Positions 33,086-42,517 of a DNA stretch of 64,000 nucleotides are shown piece after piece; within the stretch, counting starts at the first letter, position 1; each line of letters begins with the position of its first letter. The notes beneath the pieces were generated by a model. That model was given only the letters and a program-made list of their open reading frames with translations, ran no database searches and was not told the origin of the DNA. This DNA is from Rhizobium sophorae (GTDB lineage: Bacteria > Pseudomonadota > Alphaproteobacteria > Rhizobiales > Rhizobiaceae). The DNA lies in assembly GCF_013087515.1 (NCBI RefSeq), contig NZ_JABFCN010000048.1, positions 408,771-472,770 of the forward strand, read 5' to 3'. A program made the translations under genes and the position numbers.

Positions 33086-34522
33086 GTGAAGCCGATCATT
33101 GCAGAACGAGGCGAGGCAATCGCCGAACGGACACCTTCCGTCCGCTGGGCGCTTGCCAGTCTCTCCCTCTCCATGTTGCTGCCGTCACTCGGCACCAGCA
33201 TCGCCAATGTCGGCCTGCCGAGCCTGGCGCAGGCATTCAACGCCGCCTTCCAGGACGTCCAGTGGATCGTTCTCGCCTACCTCCTTGCCATCACGACCCT
33301 GATCGTCAGCGTCGGACGGCTCGGCGACATCACCGGTCGACGCCGGCTGCTCCTCATCGGCATCCTGCTCTTCACGCTGGCCTCGATCCTCTGCGGCGTC
33401 GCGCCGACGTTATGGCTGATGATTGCCGCGCGCGCGGTGCAGGGTCTGGGTGCGGCCATCATGATGGCTCTGACCATGGCCTTTGTCGGCGAAACGGTGC
33501 CTAAGGAAAGAACCGGGAGCGCCATGGGGTTGCTTGGAACGATGTCGGCGATCGGCACTGCTCTTGGGCCCTCGCTCGGAGGCTTCCTGATCGCCGGGCT
33601 CGGCTGGCCGGCAATCTTTCTCGTCAACGTGCCGCTCGGCGTTCTGACCTTCGTTCTCGCCTATCGCCACCTGCCCGCCGATATCAGCAAGGGGAGGACA
33701 GATCGGAAGGGCTTCGACTTGGCGGGCACACTGCTGCTTGCGCTGACGCTTTCGGCCTATGCGCTGGCGATGACGATCGGGCACGGCCGTTTTGGCCTGC
33801 TGAACGTCGCCCTGTTACTGACCGCCGTCTTCGGCACCGGTTTGTTTGTCTTCGCCGAGGCAAGAGTGGCATCGCCGCTGATCCAGTTGACAGTATTCCG
33901 CAATCGCGTGCTCACCGCCAGCCTGGCGATGAACATGCTAGTTTCGACGGTGATGATGGCGACGCTGGTCGTCGCGCCGTTCTACCTCTCCCGTGCGCTC
34001 GGGCTCAATCAAGCTCTCGTCGGCATCGTCATGTCGATCGGCCCCGTCATCTCCATTTTGAGCGGGATCCCGGCCGGTCGGCTGGTGGACCGTCTGGACG
34101 CGCCATTCGTGGTTGTCGCAGGGCTCGTTGTCATGGCGGCAGCCTCCGTCGCCATGGCAGTGCTTCCCGGGATATCAGGCTACATCGCCGCCATCGCCAT
34201 GCTGACACCCGGCTATCAGCTGTTCCAGGCGGCCAACAACACCGCCGTCATGGCGGATGTCCACCCCGACCAGCGAGGCGTCATCTCGGGCATGCTCAAC
34301 CTGTCGCGCAATCTCGGGCTGATTACCGGCGCATCCGTGATGGGCGCCGTCTTCGCGTTCTCTTCGGGAACACCCGATATCACAGCGGCGCATCCCGAGG
34401 CCGTCGCCTCAGGCATGCGGATGACCTTCGCCGTTGCGGCAGCACTGCTTGTCGTCGCGCTCGTCATCGCGGCCGGGACTTACCGCCGCCGAGCGCTCGG
34501 GGAGAGTAGAGTCCGGCACTGA
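33086..34522 (+). CDS. MFS drug:H+ antiporter, DHA2 (14-TM) type
   Basis: 478 residues, 14 likely membrane helices. Motif A is GRLGDITGRRRL in the loop after helix 2, and motif C is SAIGTALGPSLGGF in helix 5, marking an exporter. The DHA2 family includes multidrug and antiseptic efflux pumps. The start at 33086 is GTG or a nearby codon in the same frame; the encoded N terminus is polar until helix 1. Paired with the divergent LysR gene. Confidence 0.92.
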   Translation: MKPIIAERGEAIAERTPSVRWALASLSLSMLLPSLGTSIANVGLPSLAQAFNAAFQDVQWIVLAYLLAITTLIVSVGRLGDITGRRRLLLIGILLFTLASILCGVAPTLWLMIAARAVQGLGAAIMMALTMAFVGETVPKERTGSAMGLLGTMSAIGTALGPSLGGFLIAGLGWPAIFLVNVPLGVLTFVLAYRHLPADISKGRTDRKGFDLAGTLLLALTLSAYALAMTIGHGRFGLLNVALLLTAVFGTGLFVFAEARVASPLIQLTVFRNRVLTASLAMNMLVSTVMMATLVVAPFYLSRALGLNQALVGIVMSIGPVISILSGIPAGRLVDRLDAPFVVVAGLVVMAAASVAMAVLPGISGYIAAIAMLTPGYQLFQAANNTAVMADVHPDQRGVISGMLNLSRNLGLITGASVMGAVFAFSSGTPDITAAHPEAVASGMRMTFAVAAALLVVALVIAAGTYRRRALGESRVRH

Positions 34523-34642
34523 TCGGCCGCGCGAGCGAAACCCAGACCAAGGTCCGATCCATCCCGGACTTTGTGCCCATGGCAACTTTCCGTCGATGCA
34601 ATAGCTTGCTTCGGCATGCATGGAGGTGTTCGGAGTTTTGCT

Positions 34643-34732
34643 GTGACTAAAATTTTCGTCGCGGGGATGATACTGGCGCCGCTTATCTTCTGGGGTTCTG
34701 TTGGCGTCCTGATATATGCGTACTTCTCGTGA
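34643..34732 (+). CDS. 29-residue membrane protein (possible)
   Basis: GTG-initiated frame MTKIFVAGMILAPLIFWGSV followed by GVLIYAYFS-stop: nearly all hydrophobic. CGGAG lies 8 bases upstream. No homology recognised; could be a small regulatory membrane peptide or chance. Confidence 0.4.
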   Translation: MTKIFVAGMILAPLIFWGSVGVLIYAYFS

Positions 34733-34849
34733 GGGCCGTCCGGCGAATCATCGACATCGCCGAGCCCGTATTTCGAAACTTCTGCGCCTTGACGGCCGAT
34801 GGCGCCGAAGGAGATTCCGCACTGCCGCCCGGCCGCCGACACATCGGGA

Positions 34850-35575
34850 TCAGTTCGATTGGCCACGGAAGATCGCAACGGCCGCAGTGACCAGCGCGGC
34901 ATTGTCGTTCGCAATCGTCCCATCCGGGAGGTGCTTGCCATCTTCCAGACCGATACGGGTGGAGTAGCGCCGCTCGCGCGCCAACCTGACGAAGGGCCAG
35001 ACGGTGTCGTCGAAACCGTGCAGAAGAATGGGTCGATTGACCCGGCTATCCCAAAGTACCCTGATAATGCCGTCCGCGATATCGCATGCGCGCTGCAAAT
35101 CCTGTTCGTCATCGAGCTCGATTAGCACGCGAAAGACCCGCTCACGATCATCGAGGCCGATGTAGCGCTCCGCATCGGCGACCGATGCCAGCCCGACTTC
35201 GATGCCGACACCCTTCTGCCGCAGCAGCTGCATGACATCGGGCGCATCGTCTTCGGACAGGTTCACCGAGGCATAATCCGGCAGGACACGCCAGCGGCGG
35301 ATGGCTTCCCGCGTTTTCTCGCGATCGCTCTCGATCCAGGCGCCCGTGGAGACGCCGATCAGCGTTCCCGGACAAGCCCGGCGGATCGCGCCCACCGTCT
35401 CATCGACAGCGGCAAGGCTCTCCTTGCCATCGGCTTCGCGCGGATGAACGTGGAGCTCCGCAGCGCCGGCAGCAACCGAAGCCGTGGCATCACGCACCAT
35501 GGCATCGATCGTCAGCGGAAGGAGGGGATGGAAATCGCTCGGCCGCGCGCCGTTGATGCAGGCTTGAACGATCAT
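34850..35575 (-). CDS. BKACE-family beta-keto acid cleavage enzyme
   Basis: 241 residues, TIM barrel of the 3-keto-5-aminohexanoate cleavage family, which splits beta-keto acids with acetyl-CoA. Signs: IVQACINGARP at the start, the metal-binding AELHVHPREADG, ASVNLSEDDAP and IRIGLEDGKHLPDG (GLEDN-like). Shorter than the 270-310 residues usual for Kce proteins. The substrate among many possible beta-keto acids is not predictable. Confidence 0.85.
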   Translation of the reverse strand: MIVQACINGARPSDFHPLLPLTIDAMVRDATASVAAGAAELHVHPREADGKESLAAVDETVGAIRRACPGTLIGVSTGAWIESDREKTREAIRRWRVLPDYASVNLSEDDAPDVMQLLRQKGVGIEVGLASVADAERYIGLDDRERVFRVLIELDDEQDLQRACDIADGIIRVLWDSRVNRPILLHGFDDTVWPFVRLARERRYSTRIGLEDGKHLPDGTIANDNAALVTAAVAIFRGQSN

Positions 35576-36272
35576 AAAAGGAGCCTCGCACTTGTTGGAC
35601 CGCTTGAGACACCGGGTATACCAGATTGGAAATCTGAAGACCTAGGGTGCTGCTGACAAAGTCATTTCCCTTGCCGTTGCAGCCCCAATAATATCATCTC
35701 AGTCGAGATAGGCGACTGCTGCTCTCGTACTTGCGGACGCCGACCAGAGGACGGCCACGTGATCTCGTGGCAGCGACGTGACGTCAATCTGCCGCCCGAC
35801 CCCATTCTTAAGTTAATGGCGGTCGCGTCCTGTTGCTGCCTGTACATCATCTCATCGTCAACGCAAGGGAGGCGGCGTGAAACTCATCTCTTGCCTCAGG
35901 GAACGCCAACCTTCTTGAGGTACCAAACCGCAATTTTCGGAAAACGACGGATGGCGGAAGGGTCGCGAACTCTACGACATCGAAATTCTTAGCTCAGCTC
36001 ACGGCAGGCAGCATCGCTTTGGCGTGCAAGCGTTGCAACGAAGAGCGCGCGGCATGGACTGGCTCCTGTACACGAGCGACCGCCGCGGAGAGATCTGGGA
36101 ATTAATCGAATGTGCGCCGCCCTGTGCGCATCGGCGTGGGTCGTAGACCTGCGTTAGCCCGCTGCCGAGCCACACCAGCGGCGCGCCGGCCGGTGTTTTC
36201 TGGGATACTTGCAGCCGTTCATCGGAGGTTAATGCTTATTAACCCAGAATCGCAGCCTGAAAGGATGCGCCG
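35576..36272. other. 697-base region without a supported gene
   Basis: Several short frames exist, none with start, ribosome site and composition together. The frame ending TAG near 36144 (containing GRELYDIEILSSAHG and MDWLLYTSDRRGEIW) has protein-like composition but no start codon before an upstream stop, so may be a gene fragment. Promoter of the secreted Tyr-rich protein must be at the right end. Confidence 0.55.
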
Positions 36273-36587
36273 ATGAAGATGCTTTTTTCCTCACTTGCAG
36301 CCATGATCTTGTCTGCATCTTTCGCCCTGCCGCTGAACGCCGCGCCGATCGTCGTGCCGAACGCAGTACATATGCACACCCCCGACGTCGAGCAGGTCAA
36401 ACACCGTCGCCACGGTAATGGACATGCGTATGGCCACCGGAAGAAACACCGCTACGCTTACCGCGACTGTCGGTACTACGGCTCGTGCTATCGTCCGCGG
36501 TATTACGGCAGTCGCGACTATTACGGCTATCGCGACCATTACTCCTATCGTCGTCGGTCAGGTGTGACCGTGTATTTCGATTTTTAG
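36273..36587 (+). CDS. secreted Tyr/Arg/His-rich small protein
   Basis: 104 residues. Signal peptide (cut after NAAP, about residue 24), then a low-complexity mature part rich in Tyr, Arg, His and Gly (HRKKHRYAYRDCRYYGSCYR is typical) with two Cys residues. Similar short YYG-rich secreted proteins are common in rhizobia, function unknown. AAAGGATG precedes the ATG. A terminator follows. Confidence 0.75.
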   Translation: MKMLFSSLAAMILSASFALPLNAAPIVVPNAVHMHTPDVEQVKHRRHGNGHAYGHRKKHRYAYRDCRYYGSCYRPRYYGSRDYYGYRDHYSYRRRSGVTVYFDF

Positions 36588-36628
36588 CCGGCAGTGCCAC
36601 TGAAACCAACCTTGGTGCTCAACAGATG

Positions 36629-36658
36629 AGCCGCCAGCCTCATCAGCCTGGCGGCTTT
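36629..36658 (+). terminator. terminator after the secreted protein gene
   Basis: AGCCGCCAG-N10-CTGGCGGCT, a perfect 9-bp stem followed by TTCAT. The T-run is short, so termination strength is uncertain. Confidence 0.65.
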
Positions 36659-36732
36659 CATACTAGAAGGGGGGATACGACAAGCGTGCATTCTCGAAAA
36701 AGCGGAAATTGTGCAACAAAATCAATATAAGA

Positions 36733-36822
36733 TGGCGGAAGAGGTGGGATTCGAACCCACGGTACGGTTTCCCGCACGCCGGTTTTCAAGACCGGTTCCT
36801 TAAACCACTCGGACACTCTTCC
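36733..36822 (-). tRNA. tRNA-Ser (anticodon UGA)
   Basis: Minus-strand sequence starts GGAAGAGTGTCCGAGTGG and ends CCTCTTCCGCCA. The acceptor stem GGAAGAG/CTCTTCC is complementary, the T-loop has GGTTCGAATCC, there is a long variable arm (CGTGCGGGAAACCGTACCG) as in class II tRNAs, and the anticodon loop CTTGAAA gives UGA (36786-36788 on plus). CCA is encoded (36733-36735). Confidence 0.97.
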
Positions 36823-36939
36823 ATCTGATTGAAAAGGTTGAGACATCAACATTCTGTCGATTTCTACCAACCGGCCATTGCTACCGATTTGCGACCCAAT
36901 CACTCGATGGCTGGCTTTTTAGCAGCTTTGGTAGCAGCG

Positions 36940-38192
36940 TCAACTTGCTCTGCAGCATTTGCCAGCATCTTCGCCATGACGTGCGACTAGCTCGAGAGAG
37001 CCGACCTTCCGTTGTTCTTCGCCTGCACGAGCCGGTAGCGGTTCCGGCGCAAGGACGCTGCAGGTCAACCCGACGCTGCTGAACAACTCAACCCTGTTGC
37101 GACCCTTGTTTTTGGCAATGTAGAGCGCCTGATCTGCACGCTTCTGGACGTCTTGTTCGGTTAGACCCGCTTCCCAAAGTGCCACACCTGCACTGACGGA
37201 AGGGGTGACCTGATTTCCTTCGAAGACAAGCTCAGGGCGTTGACAGCCTCGCGTATCCGCTCAGCGAACGCAAAAGCGGAGGCTGCCGTTTGGCCGCGAA
37301 AAAAGAGGCTGAACTCCTCGCCGCCCAACCGACCTAGCACGCAGGAAGCGGGGGCACTCTGAGCAATCGTCCGAGCAACATTTATGAGAACGACATCACC
37401 TTTGTCATGTCCGTACATATCGTTAACACGCTTGAAAAAGTCGATATCGATGAGGGCGAAGGCGTCCCCGGGGCCGAGGCTTTTCGGAAGGGAATTGAAG
37501 AAATGCTGCCGGTTGGGAATGCCGGTCAGCATATCGGTATTTGCAAGTCTTATAAGCTTCTCTTCGGCTCTTTCCTGCACGACAACGAGCACGAACAGAG
37601 CGACTGCGAAATGACAGATGATCAGCAGAAAGAATGCGTAGCGCGGGGGAAGAGGCGCATCATTCGGAAAGATGAAACCAATGACGACCAAAGCCGAGAG
37701 AGACGTCGCCAGCCAAATGGATGCGGAAAGGCCGAGCCGCCCGGTAAGACGCTCGTGGAAGAAGTCGCGGGCGATCACGAAACCTGACAAGGCAAGCAGG
37801 ATGGTGGCGCTGCCATTGAACACCGATGCTCTCAATCCATTGTCCAAATACCATGGCGTGATCGCCGCACTCAGCGTCAGGACGACGGGCAGGAGCAATG
37901 GCCACCAGTCTCGTAGAGAGTTTTGACGCCGGCTGAGGCCGAAAAGACCAACCGTCATCAGCCCGTAACCGTTGGCGCCCAGCGAAAAACTCCAGAACGT
38001 CCTGGCATTGGCGGACATGTGAAGGCTCTCGTCCCAACCTGCCAGCGTTGAGGCGATCGCGAGCAAAGTAAAACCAACGGCAAGCACGCCGAGCCCGGGC
38101 GTCGCTCCGGAGCGCCACCTCACGTAGAAGAAGCAGATCGCTCCGACGATGAAGGAAGACTTGTGTAGAAGCAGGACTGTCGCAAGATCCAT
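36940..38192 (-). pseudogene. membrane GGDEF diguanylate cyclase, frameshifted
   Basis: The N-terminal reading frame (38192 to 37161) gives about six membrane helices (residues 10-210) and most of a GGDEF domain: DMLTGIPNRQHFFN, FALIDIDFFKRVND and GRLGGEEFSLFF, an active-type GGEEF. It then runs out of frame at about residue 325. The missing end (VTPSVSAGVALWEAGLTEQD, then RADQALYIAKNKGRNRVELF) is read in the neighbouring frame ending at 36940. A one-base change near 37230-37245 explains both. Either an inactivated c-di-GMP synthase or a sequencing error. Confidence 0.8.
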
Positions 38193-38404
38193 TGCCGGAA
38201 CCCGATGTGAGATGAGAAGCGGAGTCGGAATAACTGCTAAAATCTACTTTTCGATGAACGCCGCAAGATCTTCTGACGGCGAAACTCGCTGTTCTTCTGG
38301 GCATTGCGACCGAGATCGTTGGAAGCCCGTTCCACACATTGGAAATGACTCGCGTTCTCCCCGGCTTGAGCGTTAACTGCGTGTTCTGGCGGAGGAAACA
38401 AACC

Positions 38405-38731
38405 ATGGCCATGTATCTCACACGCTTTAGCTATACGCCCGAGACCTGGGCGCGGATGATCGAAAACCCCGAGGATCGCCGAGAGGCGGCACGTAGTTAC
38501 ATTGAATCCGTGGGCGGAAAGCTCCACGGGTTCTGGTACGCCTTCGGCGAGCATGACGGTTGGAATCTGTGGGAGGCGCCTGATAACGTATCGATGGCGG
38601 CTGTAGCACTTGCTATCGGTGCAGGAGGCGCGCTCAGCTCCATGGAAACCACTGTCCTCCTCAGCGTCGAGGATACGATCGAGGCCTTGGAAAAGGCGAA
38701 GTCGATTCGCTATCGTCCACCGGCGGCATAG
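38405..38731 (+). CDS. GYD-domain protein
   Basis: 108 residues. YLTRFSYTPETWARMIENPE opening and GFWYAFGEHDGWNLWEAPDN match the GYD/YCII-like dimeric alpha-beta barrel family (small hypothetical proteins). The ATG at 38405 has GGAGGAAAC just before it. No partner; function unknown. Confidence 0.8.
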   Translation: MAMYLTRFSYTPETWARMIENPEDRREAARSYIESVGGKLHGFWYAFGEHDGWNLWEAPDNVSMAAVALAIGAGGALSSMETTVLLSVEDTIEALEKAKSIRYRPPAA

Positions 38732-38825
38732 ACGGCCCACGGCTTCCCACCATGTCGAAGATGAGCGCTTGGCGCTCATCGTTCCCGGCGCAAGCTCTGT
38801 GAATTGCGCCGGCGACATAAGAGAT

Positions 38826-39029
38826 TTAGCTTCCGTCAGATCCGAGGCCCTTCGGGCCGTTGAGCTGTTTCATATCCTCGCCGAGCGATCGAACCGCCTC
38901 CATCGTCACGGCGAGGGCCGACATCAGGATTGCAATGTCGTTATCTTTATCCGGCTGGGCAAGCGCGCGAGATCGGGCATGCAACTGCTGGCTGATCGTG
39001 TCGAGCTGAGTCAGGGTTTCATCGTTCAT
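38826..39029 (-). CDS. 67-residue hypothetical protein
   Basis: Soluble, helical (TLTQLDTISQQLHARSRALA, then AILMSALAVTMEAVRSLGED), no Cys. GGAGG lies 7 bases upstream of the ATG at 39029, which decides the start. Not recognised. Confidence 0.6.
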   Translation of the reverse strand: MNDETLTQLDTISQQLHARSRALAQPDKDNDIAILMSALAVTMEAVRSLGEDMKQLNGPKGLGSDGS

Positions 39030-39144
39030 GGTGATCCTCCAAAGGTCTAAACCTTCAAAGCCCGTGGCCGACAATTCGTTCCCATACAGCCACGAAGCGT
39101 CAAATACGCGACCCGCGTTGCATCACATCTATCGGCGACGCTAC

Positions 39145-39651
39145 CTAGCCATTCGGCTTGCGCAAGGGCGGAAGCCGCAGGTAGGGATTTTGGGGATCGT
39201 AGGTTCCCTTCGGCTCACCCTTGCCGGGCTTGACCAGATTGGGCACCAGCTTTCCCTCCCGCCCGAACATATAGTCGATGCCGGCGCATAGGTGGGCGAG
39301 GGAGCGGTAGTTGAAATATTTGAACCAGTCGTTGGCGAGGAAGGCGGCCTCGTCCCATGTCTTTCCGCGGAGGCGGTCATATCCGGCCCGGTGCAGATAG
39401 GCTTCGCCTGTTCTCCTGTCGATGGCGGCGTCGAGGCAAAGGTTGCCGGCGATCAGCGACAGCCTGAGCACCTTGAGGGTTTCGGCATCCTTGTTCGGTA
39501 AGGGTTTCAAGGCCTCGGCCAGATAAAAATTCGTCTTGGGATCATTGGTCATCGTCTTGCGCCAATAGGCGGGGAAATCTTCCGCGGCGGCGACTGCTGA
39601 TGAGCTGGATACCACCACCAGCAAGATCAAGCTTTTGAAAATTCTGTCCAT
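39145..39651 (-). CDS. exported hypothetical protein
   Basis: 168 residues with a signal peptide (cut near AAAED, residue 24). The mature part is helical with two Cys (IAGNLCLDAAIDRR, RSLAHLCAGIDYMFG) and a Pro-rich end. Composition and codon use are normal for the neighbourhood. No known domain recognised. Confidence 0.7.
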   Translation of the reverse strand: MDRIFKSLILLVVVSSSSAVAAAEDFPAYWRKTMTNDPKTNFYLAEALKPLPNKDAETLKVLRLSLIAGNLCLDAAIDRRTGEAYLHRAGYDRLRGKTWDEAAFLANDWFKYFNYRSLAHLCAGIDYMFGREGKLVPNLVKPGKGEPKGTYDPQNPYLRLPPLRKPNG

Positions 39652-40047
39652 TCTTAAGCCCTCAACCCGCGTCGAGAGTGCATAGCGTCATATCGCGGGG
39701 ATAGGCAAGCTAGTGACGCGCCGCCGCTCCTCAAATACGCGCAGGCCGTGTTCCAATATGGAGCTTTGGGGCGTCCGGAAGCACCCCAGATGTTCACCAT
39801 ATGCCTCGCATCGGCACGATGATTTCGGGCCTCATTGCGGCGGCGGAAGGGCAGGCGGAAGTGGCTTTTGTTAGTGATTTATAAACCATAATCATTAGAA
39901 TTGTCGCTATCGCTCCGAAATCGTTCGTAAATTTGCCACGAACTTAGCAAGATTAAAGCCTCGTTAGGCGGGCGGGAATAAGGCGCTATTGCCCCAGGAT
40001 GGGGCAGGGTTCCTTAACCATAACGATCTTTGAGCGGCGTGGGGCAT
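39652..40047. other. intergenic region upstream of rlpA
   Basis: 396 bases. The right half is AT-rich (39870-39960) and is the likely rlpA promoter. No gene or strong structure seen. Confidence 0.6.
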
Positions 40048-41154
40048 ATGAAACTGGATTACGGGGCGGCGTCTTTCGCAACGACAGCACGGTGGCTGGC
40101 GATCTCGGCGATGTGTGCGACGGTTGCGGCTTGCGGCACGACGCAGGCGGTGCCGAAGAAAAAAGCCCACGGCAAAGAATATTTCTCCGAATCCGAATAT
40201 GGTGTGAAGGCGAGCCCGCGGGTCGCGACCGGCAACAATATCCCGAAGGGCGGCGGCCGCTATATCGTCGGCAACCCTTACGAGGTGAAGGGCAAGTGGT
40301 ATTATCCGAAGGAAGATTTCTCTTATAACAAGGTCGGCGTCGCCTCGTGGTATGGCTCGGCCTTTCATGGGCGCCTGACGGCGAATGGCGAAGTTTACGA
40401 CCAGATGCATCTTTCCGCCGCACATCCGACCTTCCCGCTGCCGAGCTATGCGCGCGTTACCAATCTCGAAAGCGGTTCTTCCGTCATCGTGCGCGTCAAC
40501 GATCGCGGACCCTATCATGAAGGCCGCATCATCGATCTTTCCAACAAGACGGCCGACATGCTGGATCTGCAGCACAGCGGCACCGGCAAGGTGCGCGTGC
40601 AATATGTCGGCCGCGCCCGCATGGACGGCCACGACATGCCCTATCTGATGGCCTCATACGCGCCGAAGGGCAGCCGCATTCCCGGCGTCAATCCGGAAGG
40701 CCAGATCGCAACCGGCGTGATGGTCGCCTCCAACAGCCGAAAGATCACCCGCGACCAACTTCAGAGTTCGGAAGACTACGAGACGCCGGCCAACGTGCCG
40801 GTGCCAAGGTCGGCAACTTCCTATGCCGGCTCGACGCCGAGCGCCCGCAACAATGCGGCAGCCGCCGCAGCACCCGCTCTGGCACCGGCTGCCCATGTTC
40901 TGGTCGCGCCATCGGCGCCGACCTTCAACAACGGCGCGCAGGCCATGGACCACATGGTCGTGCTGCCGGAGATCGGTCCGATGCCCTATGAGCGGCCCCA
41001 GAATTCGCTGGCGCTCGGCTACCAGAACGAAGAGGTGAAGACAGTGACCGTCAATCTCGCCTTCGACGCGGTCATGGTGCGCAATGATGGGCTAACCCAA
41101 GAGTCCATCCTTGCCTCGGCCAAGCGCCAGCAGGCAAAGTTCGCCGCGCGCTGA
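40048..41154 (+). CDS. rlpA: RlpA-family septal ring lytic transglycosylase-like lipoprotein
   Basis: 368 residues. Signal with lipobox-like TVAAC (Cys near residue 30), then the double-psi beta-barrel at about 95-190: VGVASWYGSAFHGRLTANGE, ARVTNLESGSSVIVRVNDRG and GRIIDLSNKTAD are family signatures. The C-terminal third is low complexity and has no SPOR domain. Such proteins cut glycan strands at the division septum. The ATG at 40048 has GTGGGG upstream. Followed by the dacF-like gene, a typical rhizobial order. Confidence 0.9.
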   Translation: MKLDYGAASFATTARWLAISAMCATVAACGTTQAVPKKKAHGKEYFSESEYGVKASPRVATGNNIPKGGGRYIVGNPYEVKGKWYYPKEDFSYNKVGVASWYGSAFHGRLTANGEVYDQMHLSAAHPTFPLPSYARVTNLESGSSVIVRVNDRGPYHEGRIIDLSNKTADMLDLQHSGTGKVRVQYVGRARMDGHDMPYLMASYAPKGSRIPGVNPEGQIATGVMVASNSRKITRDQLQSSEDYETPANVPVPRSATSYAGSTPSARNNAAAAAAPALAPAAHVLVAPSAPTFNNGAQAMDHMVVLPEIGPMPYERPQNSLALGYQNEEVKTVTVNLAFDAVMVRNDGLTQESILASAKRQQAKFAAR

Positions 41155-41225
41155 GCATGGCATTGCATCGGATTCTCCACCGCTCTAACCTCCCGACACA
41201 CGCCGCTCCATAAGTGGAAATTGCG

Positions 41226-42416
41226 ATGTTGAAGCCCGCGCTTCGCCTGCTTGCATGCCTGATGCTGTTCGCCACCGGAGCCTTTGCAGCCGATGGCGGT
41301 GCCGGCTTCGCCACCAAGGCGGCGCAGGCCTATATGATCGAGGCTACCACCGGCACGGTGCTTCTCGCCAAGAACGAGGATCAGAGCTTTTCGCCGGCTT
41401 CGCTTGCCAAGCTGATGACGATGGATCTGGTCTTCGAGGCGCTGACCAAGGGCCAGATCACGCTCGATACCGACTATCCCGTTTCCGAATATGCCTGGCG
41501 GACGGGCGGGGCCCCGTCGCGGACGGCAACGATGTTTGCCAGCCTCAAATCGCGCGTGCGCGTCGAGGACCTTATCAAGGGCGTCGCCATCCAGGGCGCC
41601 AATGACAGCTGTATCATCCTCGCAGAGGGCATGGCCGGAAGCGAGCAGCAATTTGCCGTGTCGATGACGCGGCGTGCCCGCGAACTCGGCATGGAGAAGG
41701 CCGAGTTCGGCAATTCCACCGGTCTTCCCGATGGCAAGAGCAAGGTGACCGCACGCGAGATGGTGACGCTTGCCGCCGCTCTTCAACAATCCTATCCGAA
41801 CCTTTATCCCTATTTCGCGCAACCGGATTTTGAGTGGAACAAGATCTTCCAGCGCAACCGCAATCCGCTGCTCGGACTCGATCTCGGCGCCGATGGGCTG
41901 GCGACGGGCTTTACCGAGGGCGAGGGGTATTCGATCGTCGCTTCGGTGCAGCGCGACGGCAAGCGGCTGTTTGTTGCGCTTGCTGGCATCGCTTCCGACA
42001 AGGAGCGGACGGAGGAGGCCAAGCGGGTGCTCGAATGGGGGCTGACGGCCTTCGAGAATCGGCAGATCTTCGGCGAGAAGGAAGTGATCGGCGCCGCCAG
42101 CGTCTATGGCGGCACGGCGCGCACCGTCGATCTCGTCGCCAAGGCGCCGGTCAGCGTCTATATTCCGATCAGCAATCCCGACCGGCTGTCGGCGCGCATC
42201 ATCTATCGCTGGCCGCTGACGGCGCCGGTCAAGCCGGATACGCAGGCAGGCACGCTGAGGATTTTCGCCGGCAGCCGGCTGCTCAGGGAAGTGCCGCTCT
42301 ATACCGTGCAGGCAGTCGGCGAGGGCTCGCTCAGCAGCCGGGCGGTCGACGCCATGCTGGAACTCGGCGAATCGCTGTTTTTCTCCTGGCTCTGGGACAA
42401 GCCCGCGCCCGTCTGA
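41226..42416 (+). CDS. D-alanyl-D-alanine carboxypeptidase family protein (DacF/PBP5-like), altered motifs
   Basis: 396 residues with a signal peptide (residues 1-21). The PBP5 fold is clear. SxxK is intact (SPASLAKLM, Ser59 and Lys62). The SxN motif reads GAND (residues 124-127; Gly for Ser), and KTG reads ATG (GLATGF, residues 226-228; Ala for Lys). The C-terminal beta domain is present. Canonical enzymes trim D-Ala from stem pentapeptides; without these residues activity may be reduced or changed. Located between rlpA and tmk, as in relatives. Both substitutions are plain in the DNA and do not come from a frameshift. Confidence 0.88.
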   Translation: MLKPALRLLACLMLFATGAFAADGGAGFATKAAQAYMIEATTGTVLLAKNEDQSFSPASLAKLMTMDLVFEALTKGQITLDTDYPVSEYAWRTGGAPSRTATMFASLKSRVRVEDLIKGVAIQGANDSCIILAEGMAGSEQQFAVSMTRRARELGMEKAEFGNSTGLPDGKSKVTAREMVTLAAALQQSYPNLYPYFAQPDFEWNKIFQRNRNPLLGLDLGADGLATGFTEGEGYSIVASVQRDGKRLFVALAGIASDKERTEEAKRVLEWGLTAFENRQIFGEKEVIGAASVYGGTARTVDLVAKAPVSVYIPISNPDRLSARIIYRWPLTAPVKPDTQAGTLRIFAGSRLLREVPLYTVQAVGEGSLSSRAVDAMLELGESLFFSWLWDKPAPV

Positions 42417-42517
42417 CGAGCTGTTTTCAATGCAATTTGCCGGAAAAGGTGAATATGTCGCCGCGGCGAAAGGTTTTCCTCCCTGACATCTTCGGATAGA
42501 TAGAAGGAGCGGGGCGC

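Noticed and set aside
36733..36940. Integration site of a genomic island at tRNA-Ser
   Set aside because: No integrase nearby and no direct repeat of the tRNA 3' end was noticed in the window.
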